The notes under the pieces: model-generated
Seen by the model: only the letters and a program-made list of their open reading frames with translations
What the model was told of the DNA's origin: nothing
Databases searched by the model: none
NCBI RefSeq assembly: GCF_902498805.1
Contig: NZ_LR701597.1
Coordinates: 16,164-80,163, forward strand
Reading direction: 5' to 3'
Length of the DNA: 64,000 nt
From: Imperialibacter sp. EC-SDR9
GTDB lineage: Bacteria; Bacteroidota; Bacteroidia; Cytophagales; Cyclobacteriaceae
In this document: piece by piece, positions 55,028-63,823 of the stretch
Position numbering within the stretch: the first letter of the stretch is position 1
Layout: every line of letters starts with the position of its first letter
Position numbers and translations under genes: made by a program

Positions 55028-55390
55028 ATGAATTGCAATAAGATTATGGTAATGGGAAATGCGAGTTTAGGAGAGTTTGAAGAGGTGGTTTTGCTGACAG
55101 CGGCGGTGCTGTACCCGGAAGCCTATGGGATTGCGATCAAAAAGGAGATAGAGATTCGGTTGAAGCGGGGTGTGAGCGTGGGAGCGATGCGGGTTGCGCT
55201 CAGCCGGATGGAAAAGAAAGGTTTTTTGAAATCAGAGTTCGGAGAAGCTACCAGCGTAAGGGGAGGGAAGAGGAAGCGCTATTTCAAAGTTACTCCTGCC
55301 GGCAAGCGGGCGCTTGAACAAGTCATGGAAAGTCGCCAACTGCTGTGGGAATCAATACCCAAAATGGCTTTTGATTTTAAAATCACTTGA
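55028..55390 (+). CDS. PadR-family transcriptional regulator
   Basis: This is a 120-residue protein (ATG at 55028; 55052 also possible). The PadR winged helix is clear: LGEFEEVVLLTAAVLYPEAYGIAIKKEIEIRL, RGVSVGAMRVALSRMEKKGFLKSEFGE, then KRKRYFKVTPAGKRALEQV. Its stop overlaps the TTG start of the FtsX-type permease, so they are translationally coupled. In Bacteroidota, PadR proteins of this type sit directly before permeases with a 'permease prefix' domain and probably control them. Confidence 0.93.
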   Translation: MNCNKIMVMGNASLGEFEEVVLLTAAVLYPEAYGIAIKKEIEIRLKRGVSVGAMRVALSRMEKKGFLKSEFGEATSVRGGKRKRYFKVTPAGKRALEQVMESRQLLWESIPKMAFDFKIT

Positions 55391-58080
55391 AATCCCAGAA
55401 GCCACATATTGCCATCAGGTTTCTCCGGCTGTTTTGCCATCCAGTGCTGCTGGAAGATGTGGAGGGAGATGTACACGAACTTTATGAAGAACATCTTGAG
55501 CTGGTTGGTGCGGGAAGGGCAGGGTTACTCGTATGGCTTGAGGTTCTCAAATTATTCCGGCCGGGTATCATAAGGCCGTTGGGTGGTGCTTACAGACTAA
55601 ACAATTACGGTATGTTCAAAAATCATCTCACCTCTGCCTGGCGCAACCTTTTGAAGCGTAAGCGTTTCTCTGCGCTCAACATCATGGGCCTTTCCATTGG
55701 CATGGCTGCCTGCTTCATCATTTTTCAGTATGTGAAGTTTGAGCTGAGCTACGATCGGTTTATTCCAGATGTGGATAATGTCTACAGAGTGACATTGGGA
55801 ATTGAGGGATCCAAGTCACTGGGGTCAGGTATTTATGCGGTCAACCATAAACCTGTGTGGTCTGCTATCAAATCTGATTTTCCCGAGATAGAACAAACCA
55901 GTAGAATATTGAAGATTACTTCATGGGGTTTGACTGATCAGCGTATTAGTTACATACCGAATGAAGGAGATAAGCGAGAAATTTCACTGGAGAACTCGTA
56001 CGCCGGAGATCAGGGGTTCATTGATATCTTTGACCTGCAGTTTGTTGATGGCGATCCCCACTCGGCTTTAGCAGGCATTTTTAACATTGTGCTGTCCGAA
56101 ACGGTGACTAATCGACTTTTCGGCGATGAATATGCCATTGGAAAAACCGTTAAGTTCTCTCATTACACTTTCAAGGTCGCAGGTATTTTTAAAGACCTGC
56201 CGGCAAATAGTCACCTGCAGATCGATTGTATTGGAAGTATCCATTCTACGGAAACCCCACAGTCTCTCAACGATTGGAGTGATGTCAATTACTATACGTA
56301 TGTGAAAGTACGTCCGGGGACTGACGTCAGAATGCTTGAACGTAAATTGGATTCTTTTGTCGATAAATATCTGGGCGAAGCGATGCATGCCAACGGCATC
56401 ACCGAACACATGAACCTTCAACCTGTGTCTGATATTCACCTTCACAGCCATTTACTGAGAGAAGCTGAGTCAAACGGGAGTTATCAAACCGTTCTTTTTT
56501 TGTCTGCAGTAGGGATTTTGATTCTCGTAATTGCATGGATCAATTTTATTAACCTATCAACGTCCAGGGCCTTCGAAAGGGCCAGTGAGGTGGGGATTCG
56601 GAAAGTGATTGGAGCGAGTCGGGGTACACTGATCATTCAGTTTTTTGTGGAATCTACACTGATCAACGCTGTGGCTCTTGGGCTTTCACTAATTTGGGTT
56701 CAACTATCAGCATCGGCATTCAATGAGTTAATAGGAAATCCTGTAGTAACTGGTTTATCTACCTACGAATTCTGGGTCGTGGAAAATAACCTATCAATTT
56801 TTGCTTGCATTTTGACCGTAGGCAGTTTTTTGGCGGGTCTTTACCCGGCACTTGTCTTGTCATCCTACCTGCCGATCAAAGTGCTAAAAGGTAAGTTTCA
56901 AGCTTCTGGTCAAAAATTCGGTCTCAGAAACACCCTGGTAATTTTTCAGTTTGGTATTTCCTATGCCCTTATTACAGGCACGATAGTGATGGTCAGTCAG
57001 CTTAGATATATGCAGCGACAGCAGCTGGGATTTAAGACGAATGAGATGCTGGTGGTAAAAGCGCCACTTGTCTATGACTCCCTTATGAGAGTACGTGTCG
57101 AAAGGTTTGAAAATATTCTTCTGACGCATCCGAATATAACCAACTTTGTGGCTTCATCGGATATCCCCGGGCATACCAGCGAAACAATTTCATCCATTAA
57201 GAGAAAGGAAGACACTGAAAGTGAGGCGATACTTTCACCCTACATATTTACCGACGATTCTTTTATACCAACATATCAGATTGAACTTTTGGAAGGGCGG
57301 AATTTCCACAAAGACGCTCCTGCCGACAAACAAAAGGTTTTGATCAATGAAATGGCGGCGCATATGTTGGGTTACGCATCAAACGCTGAAGCCATAGGAA
57401 GTAAGATTCAAATGAAGTTAGAGGGACATGCAGACTATGAAATCTTAGGCGTTTTTAGAAATGTTAACCTTCAATCATTGTCTCAGCAAGTACAACCGCT
57501 GGTTCTCTGTCCCTTCAATGAATCAGGCTGGTGGCAGTTCAAACCAGACTATTTCACCATCAGTCTGAACGGCGACGATGTCTATCCGGCTGCATCCAGC
57601 GTCCGGGAAAATTTCATGGAAATATTTCCGGATGAACTGTACATGGAATATTTTCTGGATGATCATTTCAATGCGCAGTATGAGCGGGATAAACAGGTGG
57701 GGAAGGTGTTTGGTATTTTCTCTGGCCTGGCCATCCTGGTGGCATGCATGGGGCTGCTAGGGTTGGTGTATTATGTGGCTTCCACTCGCACAAAAGAGAT
57801 ATGCATCCGCAAAGTGCTGGGCGCTTCATTCGGCCAAATTTTGTCTTTGCTGGGCAGGCAGTTTATCACCCTGGTGGTGGTGTCATTTTTAGTAGCCATA
57901 CCTGTTAGCTGGCTATTAGCTGACAACTGGCTCGATAACTATGCTTTCCGCATGCAGCTCCATCCCTGGATATTCATTGTTGCTGGTGCTGTCGTGTTGG
58001 CGATTGCGCTGCTGACTGTGTTCTGGCAAAGCTGGAAAACGGCCCATGCCAACCCGGTGGATAGTTTGAGGAATGAATAA
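55387..58080 (+). CDS. FtsX/MacB-type ABC transporter permease with prefix domain
   Basis: This is 897 residues starting at TTG, overlapping the PadR stop. The first ~75 residues (IRFLRLFCHPVLLEDVEGDVHELYEEHLE) are the permease-prefix domain that links PadR to the permease. Two FtsX modules follow, each with a membrane helix, MacB periplasmic-core region and three helices: LKRKRFSALNIMGLSIGMAACFIIF, EVGIRKVIGASRGTLI, and again EICIRKVLGASFGQIL. It forms the membrane part of an efflux or lipoprotein-type ABC system. No ATPase gene lies beside it, so it may recruit one encoded elsewhere. Confidence 0.92.
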   Translation: MKSQKPHIAIRFLRLFCHPVLLEDVEGDVHELYEEHLELVGAGRAGLLVWLEVLKLFRPGIIRPLGGAYRLNNYGMFKNHLTSAWRNLLKRKRFSALNIMGLSIGMAACFIIFQYVKFELSYDRFIPDVDNVYRVTLGIEGSKSLGSGIYAVNHKPVWSAIKSDFPEIEQTSRILKITSWGLTDQRISYIPNEGDKREISLENSYAGDQGFIDIFDLQFVDGDPHSALAGIFNIVLSETVTNRLFGDEYAIGKTVKFSHYTFKVAGIFKDLPANSHLQIDCIGSIHSTETPQSLNDWSDVNYYTYVKVRPGTDVRMLERKLDSFVDKYLGEAMHANGITEHMNLQPVSDIHLHSHLLREAESNGSYQTVLFLSAVGILILVIAWINFINLSTSRAFERASEVGIRKVIGASRGTLIIQFFVESTLINAVALGLSLIWVQLSASAFNELIGNPVVTGLSTYEFWVVENNLSIFACILTVGSFLAGLYPALVLSSYLPIKVLKGKFQASGQKFGLRNTLVIFQFGISYALITGTIVMVSQLRYMQRQQLGFKTNEMLVVKAPLVYDSLMRVRVERFENILLTHPNITNFVASSDIPGHTSETISSIKRKEDTESEAILSPYIFTDDSFIPTYQIELLEGRNFHKDAPADKQKVLINEMAAHMLGYASNAEAIGSKIQMKLEGHADYEILGVFRNVNLQSLSQQVQPLVLCPFNESGWWQFKPDYFTISLNGDDVYPAASSVRENFMEIFPDELYMEYFLDDHFNAQYERDKQVGKVFGIFSGLAILVACMGLLGLVYYVASTRTKEICIRKVLGASFGQILSLLGRQFITLVVVSFLVAIPVSWLLADNWLDNYAFRMQLHPWIFIVAGAVVLAIALLTVFWQSWKTAHANPVDSLRNE

Positions 58081-58195
58081 ACCAAGTCTGGTCAAGCTAG
58101 CGAGCTGAGGATCACTCTACTAGTTTCTTTGCCGTGGTCGGAACACTATTTGGCAAAGTAGAGTAGATAGGTAGCACTATGTTTATTTGATGATT

Positions 58196-58260
58196 ACAAA
58201 AAAAATAAGAGGCCGTGCTAATTCCTGTAAATCGTTTGGGGACACAGCCTCTCAATCATT
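58196..58260. terminator. Bidirectional Rho-independent terminator
   Basis: AGAGGC-C-GTG (58208-58217) pairs with CAC-A-GCCTCT (58243-58252), one mismatch. Plus-strand T-rich ATTTTTT lies just after, and a long T-run occurs on the minus strand (58196-58207). It separates the convergent permease and aldo-keto reductase genes. Confidence 0.8.
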
Positions 58261-58262
58261 TT

Positions 58263-59216
58263 TTATTTACCCCACAAATACTCCAGCGTATACGGTGACC
58301 CAGGGCTTGCCCAGGTTTCTCCGTTGATATATCGGAAATTCAAGTCTAAGTCTGCGATCCTTTTCAGGTCGTCCGTAGAAAGCTCAATAGCGGCAGACTC
58401 CAGGTTTTCCTTCAAACGCTTCGGGTTCACAGACTTTGGAATGGCCGAAGTTCCTCTTGTCACCGCCCAGCCAAGAAGTACTTGGGCTGGCGAGCAGTCT
58501 TTTGCGACAGCTATTTTGTTGATCGCTTCACTCTCCAAAATCGCCGGATCGCTTTCCTTGATCAACCTGGCCGGTCTGTCGGAAGAGCCAAGAGGAGAAT
58601 AGCCTGTGACAACGATCTCATTCTTTTTGCAGTAGTCCAACAACTCATTTTGTTGCAGGTAGGGGTGCAATTCCAACTGATTCGCTTCTGGTATAATGGT
58701 AGCGCCCTCGCTGATCAGCTTCAGGTTTTTGACATTGAAATTGGAGACCCCAATATGCCTGGTAAGCCCTTTTTTTACCACTTCCTCCATGCCCGACCAG
58801 GTAACGGTCAGCGGAAGTTGATCGATAGGAATAAAGTCGGCTGGTGAGGCGGGGAAACCGATTCCCTCTTGTAGCGCCACTGGCCAATGGATGAGATACA
58901 AGTCGAGATAGTTGAGCTGTAGATTTTTCAGGGTTATATTCAGTGCTGGCTCTACCTGGTCTTTCCGGTGACTGTTGTTCCAAAGCTTGGAAGTGATCCA
59001 AAGGTCTTCTCTCTTCACTTCGCCACTTTTGAAAGCATCGGCAAAAGCAGTTCCAATTTCATCTTCATTGCCGTAAATATGGGCGCAGTCAAAATGCCTG
59101 TACCCTATCTTAATAGCCTCCATTACAGCTTTATAAACATCGCCGGGAGCGGCTTTCCAGGTACCCAGCCCAATGGCTGGCATTTGATCTCCATTCCTAA
59201 AATTTAAGTACTTCAT
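58263..59216 (-). CDS. Aldo/keto reductase
   Basis: This is a 317-residue (alpha/beta)8 reductase. The catalytic tetrad Asp43, Tyr48 (FDCAHIYGNE), Lys77 (TSKLWNNSH) and His110 (LYLIHWPVA) is intact, and the NADPH site IPKSVNPKRLKEN is present. It reduces aldehydes or sugars to alcohols in the cytoplasm. Its ATG overlaps the stop of the DUF6807 gene (ATGA), showing translational coupling. The pairing suggests action on the product or ligand of that secreted protein; substrate is not known. Confidence 0.94.
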   Translation of the reverse strand: MKYLNFRNGDQMPAIGLGTWKAAPGDVYKAVMEAIKIGYRHFDCAHIYGNEDEIGTAFADAFKSGEVKREDLWITSKLWNNSHRKDQVEPALNITLKNLQLNYLDLYLIHWPVALQEGIGFPASPADFIPIDQLPLTVTWSGMEEVVKKGLTRHIGVSNFNVKNLKLISEGATIIPEANQLELHPYLQQNELLDYCKKNEIVVTGYSPLGSSDRPARLIKESDPAILESEAINKIAVAKDCSPAQVLLGWAVTRGTSAIPKSVNPKRLKENLESAAIELSTDDLKRIADLDLNFRYINGETWASPGSPYTLEYLWGK

Positions 59217-60142
59217 TTCTTATCGATAAAGGTTTTGAATTTTTCTTCAATAGCATTTTGTGGCCATTCGGCCTTGTGGATAATCAACTTGTATCGCATC
59301 GTAAGAGTTTCTCCCTTGGCAAGTTTAAAAGGCTCCCTGCCTGGGAAGGCTGCGTTCTGCATGCTTTTCTTATTTCTCAATATCCAGCCATGCCACGACG
59401 TCATCTCCGTCGTATCAGTCATCATGGTGAATCCCGATTTTGTTTCTCCAAAGGTAGCAATCATATCGACCCAACCGCCCACCTGCATAGCCGGATCTGT
59501 GGGGGTCAAATCTCCCTTTACAGAACGGAATTTAATATCATCGGGAAGGATCGTTCTGGCAGAAAAGCCGCTATAGCCTTTGTGGTCTTCAGATCCACCA
59601 ATCCACACATCGTGGCCATTGGCTGTAAGGCTGATGTCAAAGTCCATTTCCCGATAGTCTGATGTTGTCTTACAAACGGTGATCACAGTGTTTTCCTTAA
59701 CGAACGTAATGCTATCACCTTTCCATATCGTGTTCCAGTCAACTGCCACCTCCAATCTGGCTGCATTTTTTCCAGCGTTGGTATTGGCACTGGTCACTTT
59801 CCACTCAATGCCTTTGCATTCCCACCCGTCGCCGATGCGTTCGCCATCAACGATTAGCTGGTGCCAGGCCCAGAAGATGCCTCTTTGGTGCAGGTGGTCA
59901 GCCGGGAAGTCTTCCGTTAGCACTTCCTCGTTTAAGCCATAAAGAGGGTGCAAGTAGTTCGCTCGGGGGTATTTTCCGTCAAGCGATTTAGTTTGCTGTT
60001 GGTAAAAGTATATGGGATGAGTGCCTTCAGTGAGGCTGATGCCCTCCGGGGTTTTGGTGAATTTGAAGGGTTGGGCTTTAGTGACATGCCAAGCCAACAA
60101 AGAGAGAAAGGAGACGCAGGCTATTATTTTATTGTTCTTCAT
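59213..60142 (-). CDS. DUF6807-family exported protein
   Basis: This is a 309-residue protein with a Sec signal ending TKAQ. The body matches DUF6807: GISLTEGTHPIYFYQQQTKSLDGKYPRANYLHPLYGLNEEVLTEDFPADHLHQRGIFWAWHQL, with conserved His residues (DHLHQRG, WHQL, ATFGETKSG...TSWHGWILRN). Proteins of this family are common in polysaccharide and polyol loci of Bacteroidota and Planctomycetes and may be sugar-binding or lyase-like; activity is not established. It is coupled to the aldo/keto reductase by a 4-base overlap. Confidence 0.87.
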   Translation of the reverse strand: MKNNKIIACVSFLSLLAWHVTKAQPFKFTKTPEGISLTEGTHPIYFYQQQTKSLDGKYPRANYLHPLYGLNEEVLTEDFPADHLHQRGIFWAWHQLIVDGERIGDGWECKGIEWKVTSANTNAGKNAARLEVAVDWNTIWKGDSITFVKENTVITVCKTTSDYREMDFDISLTANGHDVWIGGSEDHKGYSGFSARTILPDDIKFRSVKGDLTPTDPAMQVGGWVDMIATFGETKSGFTMMTDTTEMTSWHGWILRNKKSMQNAAFPGREPFKLAKGETLTMRYKLIIHKAEWPQNAIEEKFKTFIDKK

Positions 60143-60254
60143 GAATTTTGGCGATGCTGGGTTAGCAGACTAAACGATCATTTTTCTTCAAGCCCAGCGT
60201 TTGTCGGCAGGCCGAAGCTCTCCTGGCTTTTAATCTCTTTCAGGAGGGGGACAT

Positions 60255-60287
60255 AAAGTAGGCAAAACTCCTCGAAAAATTAAACCC
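60255..60287 (+). repeat. Dispersed intergenic repeat, copy 1
   Basis: AAAGTAGGCAAAACTCCTCG then AAAAATTAAAC is shared, with a few changes and one indel, with 63032-63063 (copy 2). It lies upstream of the DUF6807 gene. Only the core of the longer copy-2 element is kept here. Confidence 0.55.
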
Positions 60288-60340
60288 TCCGGAATTAAAT
60301 GTGTCCGCTGTCGCCACCTTGTCTGGCATCAACTCGGCCT

Positions 60341-60823
60341 TCAGCCCGCTATTCTCAATTCCTCTATCTGCTGCTGGTAGTCGAACTGCAGGTCTTCGTG
60401 CAGGGTGCTGAGCACTTTTTCTATTTTTTTAAGCTGGCCATTGTAGAGGTTGTCAAGAGCAGTGCTTCGCTGAAAGGGCAGACCGGTCGCTTTCATTTGC
60501 TGGCAAAAGTAAATCCTGATCTCGACTTCAGTTTCTTTGAGCCCTGAGTACCGTATGTTTTTGTTGGCGAAACGCAGCGCTTTTCTAATGGTTTTTTTGG
60601 CCCAGTAGAGGTTGGTGTCGTTCAAAGTTGAAAGGCTTTCATCGATTCCCTCTTTTACTTCATCAATGAAGATAGCCTCATCGTGTGCTTTGAAAAGGAG
60701 GTAGGAGAGCAGCTCTTTGTTTTCTACTTTGTATTTACCCAGCCGAAGGATCACCTGTTGGAGTTGTTCAGAATCAAGGACTTGAAGTTCCTTTTTTATA
60801 TGAGAGATGGAATAAGCAGACAT
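60341..60823 (-). CDS. Helical protein of unknown function
   Basis: This is a 160-residue protein with no signal peptide, mostly helical (ISHIKKELQVLDSEQLQQVILRLGKYKVENKELLSYLLFKAHDEAIFIDEVKEGIDESL...). A basic central segment (YWAKKTIRKALRFANKNIRYSG) and a C-terminal coiled coil (LKKIEKVLSTLHEDLQFDYQQQIEELR) are visible. I recognise no family; similar small helical proteins occur across Cytophagales. It is monocistronic and divergent from the Gfo/Idh/MocA gene. Confidence 0.72.
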   Translation of the reverse strand: MSAYSISHIKKELQVLDSEQLQQVILRLGKYKVENKELLSYLLFKAHDEAIFIDEVKEGIDESLSTLNDTNLYWAKKTIRKALRFANKNIRYSGLKETEVEIRIYFCQQMKATGLPFQRSTALDNLYNGQLKKIEKVLSTLHEDLQFDYQQQIEELRIAG

Positions 60824-60956
60824 TGGAAAGGCAACATTAGATAATTCGAGGTCAATTTATTGTTAAGGAAGCAGATTGACCAGTTATCCTTTGCTTCTTT
60901 AGTCAAATCATCTCTTACTTTGAAATGAGGGCAAAAAAGTTTCTATTTAAAGAAGA

Positions 60957-61002
60957 TTTCAACCCTCTAAGGGTTGAGAGCCCCTCGGAGGGTTAATTGA
61001 AA
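60957..61002 (+). promoter_or_regulatory. Two mutually exclusive hairpins before the oxidoreductase start
   Basis: CAACCCT can pair with AGGGTTG (60960-60966 / 60970-60976). Alternatively AACCCTC (60961-60967) pairs with GAGGGTT (60988-60994), extended by TTTCAA/TTGAAA with a bulge. The structures exclude each other. They end 25 bp before the ATG at 61027. This may be a switch or simply a short dispersed repeat. Confidence 0.5.
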
Positions 61003-61026
61003 TAGAAAAATTACAACACCAAAGAC

Positions 61027-62097
61027 ATGAGCGATAAGTTGAGAGTATTAGTAGCCGGGTGCGGCAATATGGGGGCATCACATGCAAGGGCCTATCACAA
61101 GCTGGACGATTTTGAAATTGTGGGCCTGGTAAGCCGTACGGCAGAAAGCCGGGAAAAGTTGAATGCAGAACTTGGCGGGGGCTACCCATGTTATGCCGAT
61201 TTTGACGAGGCCTTGGCGCTTGCTAAGCCAGACGTTGTTTCGGTCAATACCTACGCCGAAACCCATGTAGATTATACACTGAAGAGCCTGAAAGCGGGGG
61301 CTCATGTGTTTGTGGAAAAGCCTTTGGCCATAACCGTAGAGGAAGCGCAGAGTGTTGCGGACATGGCGAAGGCTGTCAATAAGAAAGTAGTAGTGGGCTA
61401 TATTTTAAGGGTGCATCCGGCCTGGGCCAAGTTTGTGGAGATAGCACAAGGACTCGGCAAGCCCCTTGTGATGCGCATGAACCTGAACCAGCAAAGCAGT
61501 GGCAAACATTGGCAAACCCACAAAAACCTGATGAATACCATGTCGCCTATCGTAGACTGTGGCGTGCACTACGTAGACGTGATGTGCATGATGACAAGGG
61601 CGAAGCCGATCAGAGTGAGCGCCATTGGTGCCAGGCTGACTGATGAGATCAAACCAACGATGTACAACTACGGGCAGCTTCAGGTGACTTTTGACGACGG
61701 TTCGGTGGGCTGGTACGAAGCGGGCTGGGGCCCAATGATGAGCGAGGTAGCTTACTTCGTCAAAGATGTGATTGGGCCAAAAGGCTGTGTGAATATAGTG
61801 GATGCTCCTAAGGGGGATGGCTCTCAAGATATTGACGGGCACAGCAAAACGGGGAGTCTGAAAGTGCACTACGCTGCCACCAACGACAGAGGAGAATATG
61901 TGAGGCCCGATCAAATTGTAGACACCTCCAGCGAACCCGACCACGACGGACTTTGTGAGTTGGAGCAATTGTATCTGCTAAAAGCCATCAAAGAAGACCT
62001 TGATCTGACCGACCACTTGAATGATGCGGTTAATAGTTTACGCATTGTGCTGGCGGCTGATGAAAGCTTTAAGACGGGGAAGACGGTGGAGTTGTGA
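61027..62097 (+). CDS. Cytoplasmic Gfo/Idh/MocA-family oxidoreductase
   Basis: This is a 356-residue protein without a signal peptide. The Rossmann motif VLVAGCGNMGASHARAYHKL, the family motif AHVFVEKPLAITVEEAQSV, and MSPIVDCGVHYVDVMCMM (with the conserved Asp/His pair) are present. It oxidises or reduces a sugar or inositol with NAD(P). It is separate from the Tat-exported homologue at 51640 and probably acts on a different pool. The start lies just after the hairpin pair, and two hairpins follow the stop. Confidence 0.93.
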   Translation: MSDKLRVLVAGCGNMGASHARAYHKLDDFEIVGLVSRTAESREKLNAELGGGYPCYADFDEALALAKPDVVSVNTYAETHVDYTLKSLKAGAHVFVEKPLAITVEEAQSVADMAKAVNKKVVVGYILRVHPAWAKFVEIAQGLGKPLVMRMNLNQQSSGKHWQTHKNLMNTMSPIVDCGVHYVDVMCMMTRAKPIRVSAIGARLTDEIKPTMYNYGQLQVTFDDGSVGWYEAGWGPMMSEVAYFVKDVIGPKGCVNIVDAPKGDGSQDIDGHSKTGSLKVHYAATNDRGEYVRPDQIVDTSSEPDHDGLCELEQLYLLKAIKEDLDLTDHLNDAVNSLRIVLAADESFKTGKTVEL

Positions 62098-62128
62098 GAA
62101 TGGAATGCTGATTCCTTAAGTGTACTCC

Positions 62129-62162
62129 AAGGCCTGTCCCCCGACAGACCTTTTCTTTTCTT
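62129..62162 (+). terminator. Rho-independent terminator
   Basis: AAGG-C-CTGTC pairs with GACAG-A-CCTT (62129-62138 / 62143-62152) and is followed by TTTCTTTTCTTTT. It ends the oxidoreductase transcript 31 bp after its stop. Confidence 0.82.
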
Positions 62163-62188
62163 TTATGTTGTGTTAGAATTTATTGCGA

Positions 62189-62212
62189 ATGGCCTGTCAG
62201 GGGACAGGCCAT
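62189..62212. other. Perfect 10-bp hairpin
   Basis: ATGGCCTGTC (62189-62198) pairs with GACAGGCCAT (62203-62212), loop AGGG. It lies 17 bp past the stop of the minus-strand CBM9 gene and shares GGCCTGTC with the terminator at 62129. It may end the CBM9 transcript. Confidence 0.65.
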
Positions 62213-62229
62213 GGATGCATTAACCTCCT

Positions 62230-62931
62230 TTACTCAAACACAAAAGTCCCATACCTTTCATAATCATGAAAATTGGTTCGGATAGGTTGCCATTCCCAGC
62301 GGGTTGCCTTGCCGCTGTCGTAGTCGAGGCGGTACATATTGGCTCTCCACTTGGTGCCGCTGGTGGGAGGGACGTTTTGTAGTGGGTTCAACAGCACATA
62401 GGGAATGAAGAACTGGGCTGTCCAGGCTTTTATGTCAGCTCCGCTTCGTTTTGGGCCACCTTCCACAGTTGTTACGTGCTTGGTCCTTCTTTCGTTGAAG
62501 TAGTGCCACGGCCTCCAGCCGAGGAATTTACCCCCGTAGTTGGGCACAAGAATAGGTAGTTCGTAATTGAGAGGAGAAAGCTCGTATTCGAAGTAAATGG
62601 GGCTTTTTTCGTCTGTCCAAAGAAACACTTCCACCACATCTTCCTTGAACAAATCGTCGAAGTCCTGGGTCATGGTGGCGGTGAGCTTATTATCTTCGCA
62701 GTGAAACAGGAAATAGATTCCAGTTTCGGAGTACAAGACCTTGGCTTTGGTGTTATAGGTTACTCCGTTATCGCTTCTCTGAGGTATTTCTACCCAGCTG
62801 GCAGCGTCCCAGGTTTTGTCGGGAGTTTCTTTTACATCGAAGTCGGCCACCTTTTTGATGGTCAGGCTTCCGGGAGTTTGGGCAGTGGCGACAAGAGGCA
62901 TAAGTAGAAGTAGGGGGTAGAGTAGTTTCAT
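62230..62931 (-). CDS. Exported CBM9-like carbohydrate-binding protein
   Basis: This is 233 residues with a Sec signal ending TAQ. The body is a carbohydrate-binding family 9-like beta-sandwich: WDAASWVEIPQRSDNGVTYNTKAKVLYSETGIYFLFHCEDNKLTATMTQDFDDLFKEDVVEVFLWTDEKSPIYFEYELSP, ending in the aromatic GTFVFE. CBM9 domains bind reducing ends of xylo- and gluco-oligosaccharides. It is a stand-alone exported module, unlike the DUF5916 fusion at 40.4 kb. Ligand unknown. It is convergent with the oxidoreductase gene. Confidence 0.88.
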   Translation of the reverse strand: MKLLYPLLLLMPLVATAQTPGSLTIKKVADFDVKETPDKTWDAASWVEIPQRSDNGVTYNTKAKVLYSETGIYFLFHCEDNKLTATMTQDFDDLFKEDVVEVFLWTDEKSPIYFEYELSPLNYELPILVPNYGGKFLGWRPWHYFNERRTKHVTTVEGGPKRSGADIKAWTAQFFIPYVLLNPLQNVPPTSGTKWRANMYRLDYDSGKATRWEWQPIRTNFHDYERYGTFVFE

Positions 62932-62981
62932 GGGTTAAGCGGGTTGGGAAAGTAAGATAGGGAGAGAACGGGAGGTGTGCA

Positions 62982-63063
62982 AGCGAGTAATCTCGCTCAA
63001 GCCGCTGGGCTCTTACTTTTTCAAACGACAAAAAGTAAGCAAAAGTCTTGAAAAATTAAACGC
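62982..63063. repeat. Palindromic intergenic element, copy 2 of dispersed repeat
   Basis: It contains AGCGAG-TAAT-CTCGCT (62982-62997), then CTTACTTTTT (63012-63021) perfectly complementary to AAAAAGTAAG (63030-63039) with an 8-nt loop, then AGCAAAAGTCTTGAAAAATTAAACGC shared with 60255-60287. It lies between the CBM9 gene start and the ClpP gene end. Such hairpin arrays recur in Cytophagales genomes; function unknown. Confidence 0.6.
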
Positions 63064-63152
63064 ACAGGCCTTTACCCGCATCTGCCCGCCAATTTTTCGG
63101 CCACCCGCCATGATGGTAAATCGTAGTTCTGAAGTTTCTGCACTTGGGCGAT

Positions 63153-63803
63153 TTATTTGGGAGAGACCAAACTCACTTTAAAACCCTCTTTTTCGAGTAC
63201 GATGATGTCATCGGTACTTCCAAGCACTTCGTCAATAATGCCGAAAGTTTTGGCTTCGAGGACGTTCAAATATTTATCTCGGAGGAAAAAAGCTTCAATT
63301 TCCTCCCAACTGTGCCCTGTATGCTTGCCCATCAGGTGGAAAAGCTGAGTTTGCAGCCTTTCCTGCTCCCGGGTGGCAATGCGTACATCTTCGGTGTAGC
63401 CCTGAGCACCGCCGCCAGTCGGGTGCATGTGGATGGTGGAGTGGGGTAGGGCATAGCGCTTACCTTTTGCACCTGCACAAAGTAGCGCTGTGCCCATGCT
63501 GGCCGTTACACCCACTGCTACTGTAGACACTGGAGCCTGTATCATCTGCATGGTGTCGTAAATGGCCAGGCCTGCGTATATCACGCCGCCAGGACTATTG
63601 ATGTACAAGTTGATGGGCGACTTTTGGTCGATGCTGTTGAGGTAGAGCAGTTGGGCAACCACCAGGTTGGCCGACACATCGTCGACTTTGGTTCCAAGAA
63701 AAACGATACGCTCTTTGAGCAGCAGACTGAATATGTCATAGGCTCGCTCCCCACGGCTATTGCTGTCAATCACCATGGGAACGAGGTTGGCTTGAATGTT
63801 CAT
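63153..63803 (-). CDS. clpP: ATP-dependent Clp protease proteolytic subunit
   Basis: This is a 216-residue protein. The N-terminus PMVIDSNSRGERAYDIFSLLLKERIVFLG and the triad Ser102 (TASMGTALL), His127 (IHMHP) and Asp176 (FLRDKYLN) are intact, with the same spacing as E. coli Ser97/His122/Asp171. It forms a tetradecameric cytoplasmic protease with ClpX or ClpA. Differences from typical ClpP (GTALLCAGAKGKRYALPHSTIHMHP) suggest it may be a second paralogue. The next gene upstream, a transposase fragment, ends only 20 bp before its ATG, so its promoter must be unusual or shared. Confidence 0.94.
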   Translation of the reverse strand: MNIQANLVPMVIDSNSRGERAYDIFSLLLKERIVFLGTKVDDVSANLVVAQLLYLNSIDQKSPINLYINSPGGVIYAGLAIYDTMQMIQAPVSTVAVGVTASMGTALLCAGAKGKRYALPHSTIHMHPTGGGAQGYTEDVRIATREQERLQTQLFHLMGKHTGHSWEEIEAFFLRDKYLNVLEAKTFGIIDEVLGSTDDIIVLEKEGFKVSLVSPK

Positions 63804-63823
63804 CCCGGAATTGTCATTAGGAA

